Shown piece after piece: positions 7,138 through 13,295 of a stretch of DNA of 30,122 nt. Origin of the DNA: GCA-002780795 sp964545385 (GTDB lineage Bacteria; Patescibacteriota; Microgenomatia; UBA1406; GWC2-37-13); NCBI GenBank assembly GCA_964545385.1, contig CAZJFG010000009.1, positions 1 to 30,122 of the forward strand, in the 5' to 3' direction. Numbering within the stretch: the first letter of the stretch is position 1; every line of letters begins with the position of its first letter. Both the position numbers and the translations under genes were made by a program. The notes under the pieces were generated by a model, which did not search any database, was not told the origin of the DNA, and was given only the letters and a program-made list of their open reading frames with translations.

Positions 7138-7548
7138 ATGGATAAGAAATTCACGAGTCTTTTAGCGGTTTTTTTTCTCACATTTAGCGTATTTTTCTCG
7201 GTTATTGTTTTTAATAAACCGTTGAGTCGTCTCATACAAGCATCCAAAGAGCTAACCCCTTCTCCCACAAATTCCATTATTCTAGCGTATCCTTTAACGG
7301 TCCCGGCCGATGGAACAACCCAGTCTACGGTAACAGTTTTTTTGCGGAACGAAAAAAATCTTCCGGTTGGCAACAAACCCGTTTCTATTGTTTCTTCAGT
7401 CGGTCAGATCAAAGAAGGAACGCTTACAACCGACAAAGACGGTAAGGCTGAATTTCATATCAATTCAACCATTCAAGGAGTAGCCGATATAAATGCAAGT
7501 TCAGGAAATATCAATCTTAGCCAAAAAATATCAGTTAAATTTCAATAA
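7138..7548 (+). CDS. Membrane-anchored Ig-like (Big_1) domain protein
   Basis: 136 aa. The N-terminus has a short charged stretch, then a hydrophobic segment at about 8-25 (LLAVFFLTFSVFFSVIVF) that could be an uncleaved signal anchor. Residues about 45-136 fit the bacterial Ig-like group 1 (invasin/intimin) fold: VPADGTTQSTVTVFLRN, LPVGNKPVSIVSS, LTTDKDGKAEFHINS, then a final strand. It is a single small extracytoplasmic beta-domain with no catalytic residues visible. It lies 5 bp before galU and probably shares the strong upstream promoter. The function is unknown; a role in the cell envelope or adhesion is inference. Confidence 0.75.
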   Translation: MDKKFTSLLAVFFLTFSVFFSVIVFNKPLSRLIQASKELTPSPTNSIILAYPLTVPADGTTQSTVTVFLRNEKNLPVGNKPVSIVSSVGQIKEGTLTTDKDGKAEFHINSTIQGVADINASSGNINLSQKISVKFQ

Positions 7549-7553
7549 AGAAT

Positions 7554-8432
7554 ATGAAAAAAATAAATAAAGTAGTTATTCCTGCGGCCGGATTCGGTAC
7601 TAGATTTTTACCTCAAACCAAGGCCATGCCAAAAGAAATGTTACCCGTTGTCGACAAACCCGTGATCCAATATGTAGTTGAGGAAGCGGTTGAGTCGGGA
7701 ATTGACGACATTATCATTATAACAGGCGCCAATAAACGGGCGATTGAAGACCATTTTGACTCACCGAATGAAGATCTTGTAAAGATGTTAAACAACGGAA
7801 AAAAAGAATACCTGCTTAAAGAACTGGAGAAAATTTCTCATATGGCGAACTTTATTTACATTCGCCAAAAAGGACCTTATGGCAATGCAATTCCTGTTTT
7901 AACCGCTGAGCCAGTTATTGAAGATGATGCTTTTGCTGTTTTGTGGGGAGATGAGTTTATTTACGCAAAACCTCCAAGATTAAAACAGATGACCGAAGTT
8001 TATGAGAAGTATGGAGGAATTGTCATATCCGGCGTAAAAATTGAAAAAAAAGAAGACCTTAGCCGCTATGGGATAGCTGATTTAGAACATGTAGAAAATA
8101 ATGTTTATAAAATTAAAAGTATTGTTGAGAAACCTGAATCTAATGAAGCACCATCGGATATCGCCACACACGGTGGATATATTTTGCCTCACGAAGTTTT
8201 TAGCGCCATTCGTCGTGTTAAACCTGGAAAGGGCGGAGAAGTATGGTTGACAGACGCAATCAATCTTTTAAAAAAAGAAGGTTTTCCTCTTTATACCGTC
8301 GTTATTAAAGATGCCAAATACTATGATACCGGAAATAAGATCGAATATTTAAAAACAGTAGTTGAGATGGCACTCAATCATAAGGATATAAACGGAGAGT
8401 TCAGAAGTTTTTTAAAAACAATTAAACTTTGA
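7554..8432 (+). CDS. galU: UTP-glucose-1-phosphate uridylyltransferase
   Basis: 292 aa, full length for GalU. It makes UDP-glucose from UTP and glucose-1-phosphate in the cytoplasm, for envelope polysaccharides. The nucleotidyltransferase signature AAGFGTRFLPQTKAMPKEMLP lies at about 11-31 and is followed by VDKPVIQYVVEEA. Further GalU motifs are VLWGDEFI, SRYGIADLE, IVEKPES and GGYILPHEVF. It is the second gene after a consensus promoter, downstream of the Ig-like gene. No fusion or truncation is seen. Confidence 0.93.
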   Translation: MKKINKVVIPAAGFGTRFLPQTKAMPKEMLPVVDKPVIQYVVEEAVESGIDDIIIITGANKRAIEDHFDSPNEDLVKMLNNGKKEYLLKELEKISHMANFIYIRQKGPYGNAIPVLTAEPVIEDDAFAVLWGDEFIYAKPPRLKQMTEVYEKYGGIVISGVKIEKKEDLSRYGIADLEHVENNVYKIKSIVEKPESNEAPSDIATHGGYILPHEVFSAIRRVKPGKGGEVWLTDAINLLKKEGFPLYTVVIKDAKYYDTGNKIEYLKTVVEMALNHKDINGEFRSFLKTIKL

Positions 8433-8454
8433 TTACGAATTTGTAATTGCCTTC

Positions 8455-8472
8455 AACGTCGTAAACGTCGTA
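8455..8472 (+). repeat. Two tandem 9-bp repeats (AACGTCGTA) next to the rpsB promoter
   Basis: AACGTCGTA occurs at 8455-8463 and again at 8464-8472, directly abutting the -35 of the rpsB promoter. An imperfect 14-bp palindrome, TTACGAATTTGTAA, lies just upstream at 8433-8446. Their position suggests an activator or repressor site; no regulator can be named. Confidence 0.6.
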
Positions 8473-8501
8473 TTGCAAAAACCGACCTCAGTTGATAAAA
8501 T
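8473..8501 (+). promoter_or_regulatory. rpsB promoter (TTGCAA-17-TAAAAT)
   Basis: The -35 TTGCAA (8473-8478), a 17 bp spacer and the -10 TAAAAT (8496-8501) end 9 bp before the rpsB ATG. The mRNA would start within about 3 nt of the start codon. Confidence 0.65.
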
Positions 8502-8510
8502 TTATAGATT

Positions 8511-9209
8511 ATGGCAAAAAAAGTAATAGAAGAAGCAAAAATCAATGATCGTATTGAAAAATTATTTAAACTCAATGCTCATCTTGGGCATAAAAGTAAT
8601 AGAATTCATCCAAAAGCTAAAAAATTTATTTATCGCATTGATGAAGGAGTTTCGATTATTGATCTTACCAAAACTATTGACCTTTTAGATAAAGCCAAAA
8701 AATTTGTTGCGGATCTTTCAGCTGAATCCAAAAAAATTCTTTTTGTTGTCACTAAAAAAAATATTGCCTCAATTACCGAAAAGGTTTGTAAAGAAAAAAA
8801 CCTTCCTTATATTACGGTTAAGTGGCCTGCCGGGCTTTTAACGAATTTTGAAACACTTCTTAAAAATATCAATAAATTAAAATCAATGGAGGAAGAAAAA
8901 GCAAATGGCAGTTGGAATAAATTTGTAAAACACGAACAAGTCAAATTACAAAAACAGCTTAATCGTTTGAATAAATTTTATGGGGGTCTTGTTTCGGTCA
9001 CGAGACTGCCGGATGCTTTATTTATAGTAGATACCAAAAAAGAAAAAACTGCTATTTTAGAGGCTGTCCGAACAAATATTCCGGTCATTGCTATTGTGGA
9101 TACCAATGTTGATCCTGAGCAGATCAAATTTCCAATTCCCGCCAACGACGACTCACCAGAAACTGTAGAATTTATTATAAAAGAAATTGCCAAAGCCTAT
9201 TCAAAATAA
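8511..9209 (+). CDS. rpsB: 30S ribosomal protein uS2
   Basis: 232 aa, normal length for uS2. Diagnostic stretches are LNAHLGHKSNRIHPKAKKFIY near the N-terminus, IDLTKTIDLL, WPAGLLTNF, LPDALFIVDTKKE and the C-terminal IPVIAIVDTNVDPEQIKFPIPAND. It binds the 30S head-body junction together with S1/S21. It is the first gene of a cluster with tsf (3 bp gap) and frr. It has its own promoter and appears leaderless, so the usual long S2 autoregulatory leader is absent. Confidence 0.97.
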   Translation: MAKKVIEEAKINDRIEKLFKLNAHLGHKSNRIHPKAKKFIYRIDEGVSIIDLTKTIDLLDKAKKFVADLSAESKKILFVVTKKNIASITEKVCKEKNLPYITVKWPAGLLTNFETLLKNINKLKSMEEEKANGSWNKFVKHEQVKLQKQLNRLNKFYGGLVSVTRLPDALFIVDTKKEKTAILEAVRTNIPVIAIVDTNVDPEQIKFPIPANDDSPETVEFIIKEIAKAYSK

Positions 9210-9212
9210 AAG

Positions 9213-9668
9213 ATGATTGATATTAAAAAACTTAAAACTTTACGTAGAAAAACCGACATCTCTCTCGCTATGTGTAAAAAAGCTCTTGAGCAATCAAAAA
9301 ACGATATAAAAAAAGCAGAAGAATTTCTTATAAAATGGGGTGCGGAAAAAATATCAGAGAAAAAAGATCGAACTACTAATCAAGGAGCGATTTTTTCCTA
9401 TGTCCACCACAATAAAAAAATTGCTACGCTTGTTGAAATTCTATGTGAGACTGACTTTGTCTCTAATAATCGCGACTTTCAGAAACTGGGAACGGAACTT
9501 GCTATGCAGCTTGCTTTTTGTGATGCAAAAAAAATAGAAAATCTCTTGGAACAAGAGTATATTCGCGACCCGTCAAAAAAAGTAAACGACATTTTTAAAG
9601 AAGCGGCCGCCAAATTCGGAGAAAACATAAAAATCGGTAGATTTTTGCGCTGGAGTCTGGGAGAATAA
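9213..9668 (+). CDS. tsf: Elongation factor Ts, short form
   Basis: 151 aa. EF-Ts recycles EF-Tu-GDP to EF-Tu-GTP. The UBA-like N-terminus is present (LKTLRRKTDISLAMCKKALEQ, then IKKAEEFLIKWG), as is the core signature IATLVEILCETDFVSNNRDF. It is well below the 196 aa of the compact Thermus form or the 283 aa of E. coli; the second core subdomain and coiled coil are missing. No frameshift remnant follows, because frr starts 8 bp later. Short EF-Ts fits a reduced genome, and I regard it as functional. Confidence 0.92.
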   Translation: MIDIKKLKTLRRKTDISLAMCKKALEQSKNDIKKAEEFLIKWGAEKISEKKDRTTNQGAIFSYVHHNKKIATLVEILCETDFVSNNRDFQKLGTELAMQLAFCDAKKIENLLEQEYIRDPSKKVNDIFKEAAAKFGENIKIGRFLRWSLGE

Positions 9669-9676
9669 TTCTTAAT

Positions 9677-10240
9677 ATGAGACATGAAATCATTGACGAA
9701 TTTGATAAGCAAACTTTAAAAACAATAACTTCGCTTAAAGAAGAATTAAAATCCATAAGGACTGGAAGAGCCAATCCGGCTCTTGTAGAAAATTTAATTG
9801 TTGAAACTTATGGAGGACAAACAAGATTAAAATTATTTGAACTTGCAACTATTTCAACAGACGGACCAAGCGCTCTTATTGTCATGCCTTTTGATCCTTC
9901 AACAATTGTCGACATTGAAAAGGCAATTTTAAAATCTCCTCTTGGAATTTCACCTCAAACTCAAGCAAATCGAATCATCATTCGTCTCCCAAGCCTTTCA
10001 ACCGAACAGAGAGAAAAGATAATTAAACTTCTTGGACAAACAGTTGAGGAAAAAAAAGTAATTGTGAGAAATCTTCGGGACGAAGCCAGAAAAAAAATTA
10101 GAATCGCATTTGACAGCAAAGAAATAACGGAAGATGATAAATTCCGCCTGGAAAAAGAATTGGATAATCTTACTCAAAAAAAGTTAGAAGAAATTCAAGC
10201 GATACGGGAAATAAAAGAAGACGAAATCCTGGAAATTTAA
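9677..10240 (+). CDS. frr: Ribosome recycling factor
   Basis: 187 aa, standard length. It splits post-termination ribosomes together with EF-G. Family motifs are LKSIRTGRANPALVENLIVETYGG near residues 25-50, then LIVMPFDPS, IEKAILKSPLGISPQ, RIIIRLPSLSTEQREK and a C-terminal helix DKFRLEKELDNLTQKKLEEI. It directly follows tsf; pyrH, which usually lies between them, is absent here. The next gene, rseP, starts 3 bp after its stop. Confidence 0.97.
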   Translation: MRHEIIDEFDKQTLKTITSLKEELKSIRTGRANPALVENLIVETYGGQTRLKLFELATISTDGPSALIVMPFDPSTIVDIEKAILKSPLGISPQTQANRIIIRLPSLSTEQREKIIKLLGQTVEEKKVIVRNLRDEARKKIRIAFDSKEITEDDKFRLEKELDNLTQKKLEEIQAIREIKEDEILEI

Positions 10241-10243
10241 TAT

Positions 10244-11311
10244 ATGTCAATCATTATTTTTCTACTAATTCTGTCTCTGTTGGTCCTTGTCCATGAATTT
10301 GGTCATTTTATTACTGCAAAAAAACAGGGAATACTTGTTGAGGAGTTTGGATTTGGTTATCCACCTCGCCTCTTAAGTGTGAAAATCGGGGAAACCGTTT
10401 ATAGTATTAATCTCATTCCGCTTGGTGGATTTGTTAAGGTATACGGTGAAGAGTACCAGGAAAAAATTGATCCGAAACTTAAATCAAGAAGTTTTACGGC
10501 GAAAAAGCCCTGGCAAAAAAGTTTGGTCTTGGTAGCCGGCATTATCGGAAATTTTTTACTTGGTTGGGTTCTAATATCTTATCTTTTTACCCAAGGTGTA
10601 CCAACACCAACCAATAAAGTAATAGTCGAACAAGTTGCCAAAAAATCACCAGCTGCCCAGGCCGGAATCAAGGAAGGTGATATTATCCAGTATTTTGCCG
10701 TATCAAACTCTCAAAAATCTATTAAGCTTGAATCAGCCGACGATCTGATCTCTTATTCAAAAAAATATGCTGGTTCACAAATTGTTTTGACTATTAAACG
10801 TAACGAAGAAACCCTAATTAAAAAAATTACGCCTAGAGTTAAACCTCCGTCTGGCGAAGGTCCTTTAGGGATAGCCATTACCTCATATCTGGAAAAAAAA
10901 TACCCATGGTATCAAGCTCCTTTTTATGGGTTAGTTGAGGCATTAAATATTACAAAAAAAATTACCGTTGAACTTATAAAAACAATTATCCAGTTCGTCG
11001 GTTCCCAAAAACCGTCAGTCGAAGTAAGCGGACCTATCGGTATTGCTTCCTATACAAGTAAAGTAATAAAATTTGGTAAAAACGCTGTTCTTGAACTTAT
11101 CGCTCTTTTATCTTTAAATCTTGCTATTGTCAACCTTCTTCCATTTCCTGCGCTTGATGGAGGACGACTTGTTCTTGTCCTTTATGAATGGTTTACGAAA
11201 AGAAAAGTTAATAAGGATTTCGAGAAATATCTTAATCTTATCGGATTTGTCCTTCTTTTGACACTAGCTGCTGTTATTTCCGTCAACGATATAATTCGTT
11301 TGACGAAATAA
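10244..11311 (+). CDS. rseP: Site-2 intramembrane metalloprotease RseP
   Basis: 355 aa M50 zinc protease that cleaves membrane-spanning substrates, typically anti-sigma factors or signal-peptide remnants. The catalytic HEFGH is at 17-21 in the first membrane helix. A beta-hairpin segment (SINLIPLGGFVKVYGEE) follows. One PDZ domain is seen around 125-200 (KKSPAAQAGIKEGDIIQ). The third-ligand motif NLLPFPALDGGRL lies in a late helix, and a final hydrophobic segment ends the protein. It sits in the conserved frr-rseP-proS neighbourhood, but uppS, cdsA and dxr are missing. Confidence 0.95.
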   Translation: MSIIIFLLILSLLVLVHEFGHFITAKKQGILVEEFGFGYPPRLLSVKIGETVYSINLIPLGGFVKVYGEEYQEKIDPKLKSRSFTAKKPWQKSLVLVAGIIGNFLLGWVLISYLFTQGVPTPTNKVIVEQVAKKSPAAQAGIKEGDIIQYFAVSNSQKSIKLESADDLISYSKKYAGSQIVLTIKRNEETLIKKITPRVKPPSGEGPLGIAITSYLEKKYPWYQAPFYGLVEALNITKKITVELIKTIIQFVGSQKPSVEVSGPIGIASYTSKVIKFGKNAVLELIALLSLNLAIVNLLPFPALDGGRLVLVLYEWFTKRKVNKDFEKYLNLIGFVLLLTLAAVISVNDIIRLTK

Positions 11312-11329
11312 TCATTTATTTTATATACT
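11300..11329 (+). promoter_or_regulatory. Promoter of the cytidylate-kinase-like pair (TTGACG-18-TATACT)
   Basis: The -35 TTGACG (11300-11305) lies inside the rseP 3' end. An 18 bp spacer and the -10 TATACT (11324-11329) end 5 bp before the ATG at 11335, predicting a leaderless transcript. Confidence 0.6.
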
Positions 11330-11334
11330 ATTTT

Positions 11335-11904
11335 ATGGTTTTTTTAACAGAAGCCTATCGCGTTATTACCATATCGGGTAAAGTTGCAACAGGTACTTCA
11401 ACTCTTGCTAAAAATCTTACGGAAGCTTTGGGATGGAGATATGTTAATGTTGGCGAAATTCAAAGAAAATATGACCGGTGTCACAAAATCCATGAAAACC
11501 AGCAGGGTGCTACCTCTCGTTCGGACGATCACGAACAAAGTATTGACGACATGACAAAAAAAATGCTGCAAACCAAGAAAAGAATTATTTATGAGGCTTG
11601 GCTTGCTGGTTTTATGGCTCAAGGAATTGACAAGGTACTAAAAATCTTGGTTACCTGCTCTCACGATGAAGTACGCATTGATCGAGTCGTTAACCGAGAA
11701 AATGTGACTATTATCCAGGCTAAACAATGGATAAAACAAAGAGAAGAAGAAAATTTGAAAAAATGGCAAAAGCTCTATGGCCCTTATAATTTTTGGGACC
11801 CAAAGTATTATGATCTTGTAATCGATACTTATTCGTCAGGACCGATGGAAACTGTCGGCAAAGTCCTTGATCGACTTAAGTTCAAAAGTAAACTTCATAA
11901 ATGA
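11335..11904 (+). CDS. Cytidylate-kinase-like P-loop protein (Lys-less P-loop)
   Basis: 189 aa. The N-terminus ITISGKVATGTSTLAKNL (11-28) is a nucleoside monophosphate kinase P-loop in which the usual GKS/T lysine is Thr21. The same GT(S/T) variant is known in archaeal-type cytidylate kinases. VNVGEIQRKY (34-43) is the helix that follows in that family, and IIYEAWLAGFMAQG corresponds to the central strand and substrate region. It probably phosphorylates CMP/dCMP or a related nucleotide, but a regulatory role is possible. It overlaps its tandem paralogue by 4 bp (ATGA). The organism could need both copies if they form a heterodimer. Confidence 0.7.
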   Translation: MVFLTEAYRVITISGKVATGTSTLAKNLTEALGWRYVNVGEIQRKYDRCHKIHENQQGATSRSDDHEQSIDDMTKKMLQTKKRIIYEAWLAGFMAQGIDKVLKILVTCSHDEVRIDRVVNRENVTIIQAKQWIKQREEENLKKWQKLYGPYNFWDPKYYDLVIDTYSSGPMETVGKVLDRLKFKSKLHK

Positions 11905-12437
11905 AATATCAAAACATTACGATTTCCGGCAAAATATGTACCGGAAAATCAACACTTCGAAACCTACTGGTTAAAAAACTTGGTTGGCAGACTTTTTCAA
12001 CCGGTGAGCTGTTTCGCGAATATGTAAAAAAACATAATCTTTGCCTCGACCAAGCCGAGGAACAAAATAATAAACTTTCCAAAAAAATTGACGGCCAGGT
12101 GAGAAAGCTTTTAAAAACCAAAAAGAATCAGATTGTTGATAGTTGGCTTGCAGGAATCACGGCTAGAGGAGTTCCTTTGGTTTTAAAAATTTTACTTGTT
12201 TGTAAGGACGATATTCGCTACAAAAGATTCGCCAAGCGCGAAAAAACATCGTATATTGATGCAAAAATTAAGGTTGAAGAACGTTTTGATAACTGGGCAA
12301 AAAAAATTTATCAAATTTACAAAAGAAATGATTTTTTTGACGAGAAATATTTTGATTTAGTAATAGATACTTCTTATATTACCCCACAAGCAGTGTTAAA
12401 AAAAGTTTTAATTTGTTTGAATGCAAAAATTGACTGA
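11901..12437 (+). CDS. Cytidylate-kinase-like P-loop protein, second copy
   Basis: 178 aa, clearly paralogous to the preceding gene. ITISGKICTGKSTLRNLL (6-23) keeps the catalytic lysine (Lys16). FSTGELFREYVKKH matches VNVGEIQRKY of copy 1, and IVDSWLAGITARGVPLVLKILLVC matches the central region. Both end in an FFDEKYFDLVIDTS or equivalent strand. The start overlaps the upstream stop (ATGA), so the two are translated together. This copy looks the more likely active cytidylate-type kinase. The exact acceptor nucleotide is not determinable from sequence alone. Confidence 0.72.
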   Translation: MKYQNITISGKICTGKSTLRNLLVKKLGWQTFSTGELFREYVKKHNLCLDQAEEQNNKLSKKIDGQVRKLLKTKKNQIVDSWLAGITARGVPLVLKILLVCKDDIRYKRFAKREKTSYIDAKIKVEERFDNWAKKIYQIYKRNDFFDEKYFDLVIDTSYITPQAVLKKVLICLNAKID

Positions 12438-12648
12438 GTATATTCAAAAAAAGAATTAGCGAAATGCGCAACCAAGACGGATGGTAGGATTGCTGAAGCG
12501 ATGCAATGCTCTTTGTGTAAACGTTTGGGCAAACCATAAAAAGAGAATTTATGGAAGAATACTGCGCCAAACAGATCAAAATGCAAATGATTGGAGTAAG
12601 CAATTTATTAAATTTTGTGATAAAAAATACTCACAGGGTATAGTCAAC
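12438..12648. other. Gene-free spacer with possible remnant of a small Cys-rich ORF
   Basis: No intact gene is convincing here. One plus-strand frame reads TDGRIAEAMQCSLCKRLGKP and then stops (near 12536). A different frame continues at once with KKRIYGRILRQ and then DWSKQFIKFCDKKYSQG to about 12640. Joined by a one-base shift in the A-run at 12537-12543, these would make a small protein with a CxxC knuckle. The first half is visibly richer in G+C than its surroundings. It could be a decayed gene, a sequencing error or chance. Confidence 0.3.
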
Positions 12649-12682
12649 CTCCACTACAATGTTTTAAAACATTGTAGTGGAG
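12649..12682. repeat. Perfect 34-bp palindrome at the 3' end of the TrpR-like gene
   Basis: Both 17-base arms match perfectly, with no loop; the centre is ATGTTTTAAAACAT (12659-12672) and the outer arms are CTCCACTACA and its complement. It encodes the last residues and TAG stop (12654-12656) of the minus-strand gene. The core and ACT/AGT flanks recur upstream of the same gene. No T-run follows on either side, so it does not look like an intrinsic terminator. Confidence 0.9.
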
Positions 12683-13121
12683 CTAAATCCCTGTTTTCCT
12701 TTTTTCTTTTAAGATTAAGTTTATCTCTCCAAGCTTGACTCCAATCAACTCCGGCCGTTCCAGGGCCATATAGAGTCAGTAAAGTTTCTTCTAAAAACTG
12801 ACCTGTCTTTTCATCCTTAACAATTTTCTTTAAAATTGGGATAACTCCCCGACTTTTTTCACTTAAAATACTATATTTTGCGACTGTAGAAAGTGAAACT
12901 TTAAGAACATGACAGATAGTTAAATAATCTATATTTTTCATAAGTAGATAAATAATGGCTATTCTTTTTGCAATCATGATTCTTTCTACCGAAGAAAGAA
13001 TATCAGATAATACCAATTCAAATTCGTTTCTATTATCAGCATTTCCAACCACTTCAAAAAACAATTTGAATAGTTTTTCCAAGATTTCATCTCTCACTAT
13101 AAAGCGAGAAATTGGTGGCAT
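12654..13121 (-). CDS. TrpR/YerC-like helix-turn-helix regulator
   Basis: 155 aa. The central region (ELVLSDILSSVERIMIAKRIAIIYLL, about 35-60, then a helix-turn-helix at MKNIDYLTICHVLKVSLSTVAKYSI) follows the TrpR/YerC-YecD pattern, in which an ER..IAKR helix precedes an HTH. The C-terminal 60 residues have no assignment and end in residues encoded by the palindrome. The gene stands alone. Its predicted -10 lies within a palindrome matching the one at its 3' end, which suggests autoregulation. In E. coli, TrpR uses tryptophan as corepressor; nothing here shows which ligand, if any, is used. Confidence 0.72.
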   Translation of the reverse strand: MPPISRFIVRDEILEKLFKLFFEVVGNADNRNEFELVLSDILSSVERIMIAKRIAIIYLLMKNIDYLTICHVLKVSLSTVAKYSILSEKSRGVIPILKKIVKDEKTGQFLEETLLTLYGPGTAGVDWSQAWRDKLNLKRKKENRDLAPLQCFKTL

Positions 13122-13148
13122 ACTATAATGTTTTAAAACATCGAAGTA
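13121..13148. repeat. Operator-like palindrome over the TrpR-like gene promoter
   Basis: A 14-bp perfect core ATGTTTTAAAACAT (13128-13141) is flanked by matching TACT and AGTA, with three mismatched pairs between. It shares the core and ACT/AGT outer positions with the palindrome at 12649-12682. It abuts the start codon and covers the predicted -10. Confidence 0.75.
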
Positions 13149-13159
13149 ATTGATGTCAA
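13131..13159 (-). promoter_or_regulatory. Promoter of the TrpR-like gene (TTGACA-17-TTAAAA)
   Basis: Minus strand: a consensus -35 TTGACA (13159-13154), a 17 bp spacer and a -10-like TTAAAA (13136-13131), 9 bp before the ATG. The -10 is weak but sits exactly in the palindrome centre, a typical repressor-binding position. Confidence 0.5.
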
Positions 13160-13252
13160 TGGACTACGCTACAAAAATACATGAGTAGATCATCAAATTA
13201 AGAATAAATTCGATTTATTGGTCGGTTTTATGTTTTTAATCATCTAAACAAA

Positions 13253-13270
13253 ATTGATTATTCAATCAAT
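13253..13270. repeat. 7-bp inverted repeat in the -35 region of proS
   Basis: ATTGATT (13253-13259) and AATCAAT (13264-13270) are separated by ATTC. The site covers where the -35 of the proS promoter should be and could be an operator, or only AT-rich chance. Confidence 0.4.
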
Positions 13271-13281
13271 CAAGGGTTTTG

Positions 13282-13287
13282 TATAAT
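13282..13287 (+). promoter_or_regulatory. -10 element of proS
   Basis: A consensus TATAAT ends 8 bp before the proS ATG, predicting a leaderless or near-leaderless mRNA. There is therefore no room for a T-box leader. Confidence 0.6.
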
Positions 13288-13295
13288 TATTTGAT

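Noticed and set aside
7050..7376. 108-aa minus-strand ORF across the promoter of the Ig-like gene
   Set aside because: It is antisense to two real genes and a consensus promoter, with no recognisable domain.
12374..12603. Two overlapping minus-strand ORFs of 70 and 74 aa
   Set aside because: They have no start signal, no motif and overlap the cytidylate-kinase-like gene; they are treated as shadows of the unexplained spacer.
12649..12682. Palindrome as intrinsic terminator
   Set aside because: It has no loop, no following T-run on either strand, and a matching copy sits over a promoter, which fits a binding site better.
12481..12738. 85-aa plus-strand ORF
   Set aside because: Its second half runs through the palindrome and antisense to the TrpR-like gene. 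Only the segment before about 12640 looks protein-like, and it is noted as a possible remnant.
12649..13148. Insertion sequence bounded by the two palindromes
   Set aside because: The bracketed gene is TrpR/YerC-like with no transposase catalytic motif and no target-site duplication was seen; kept only as an alternative.
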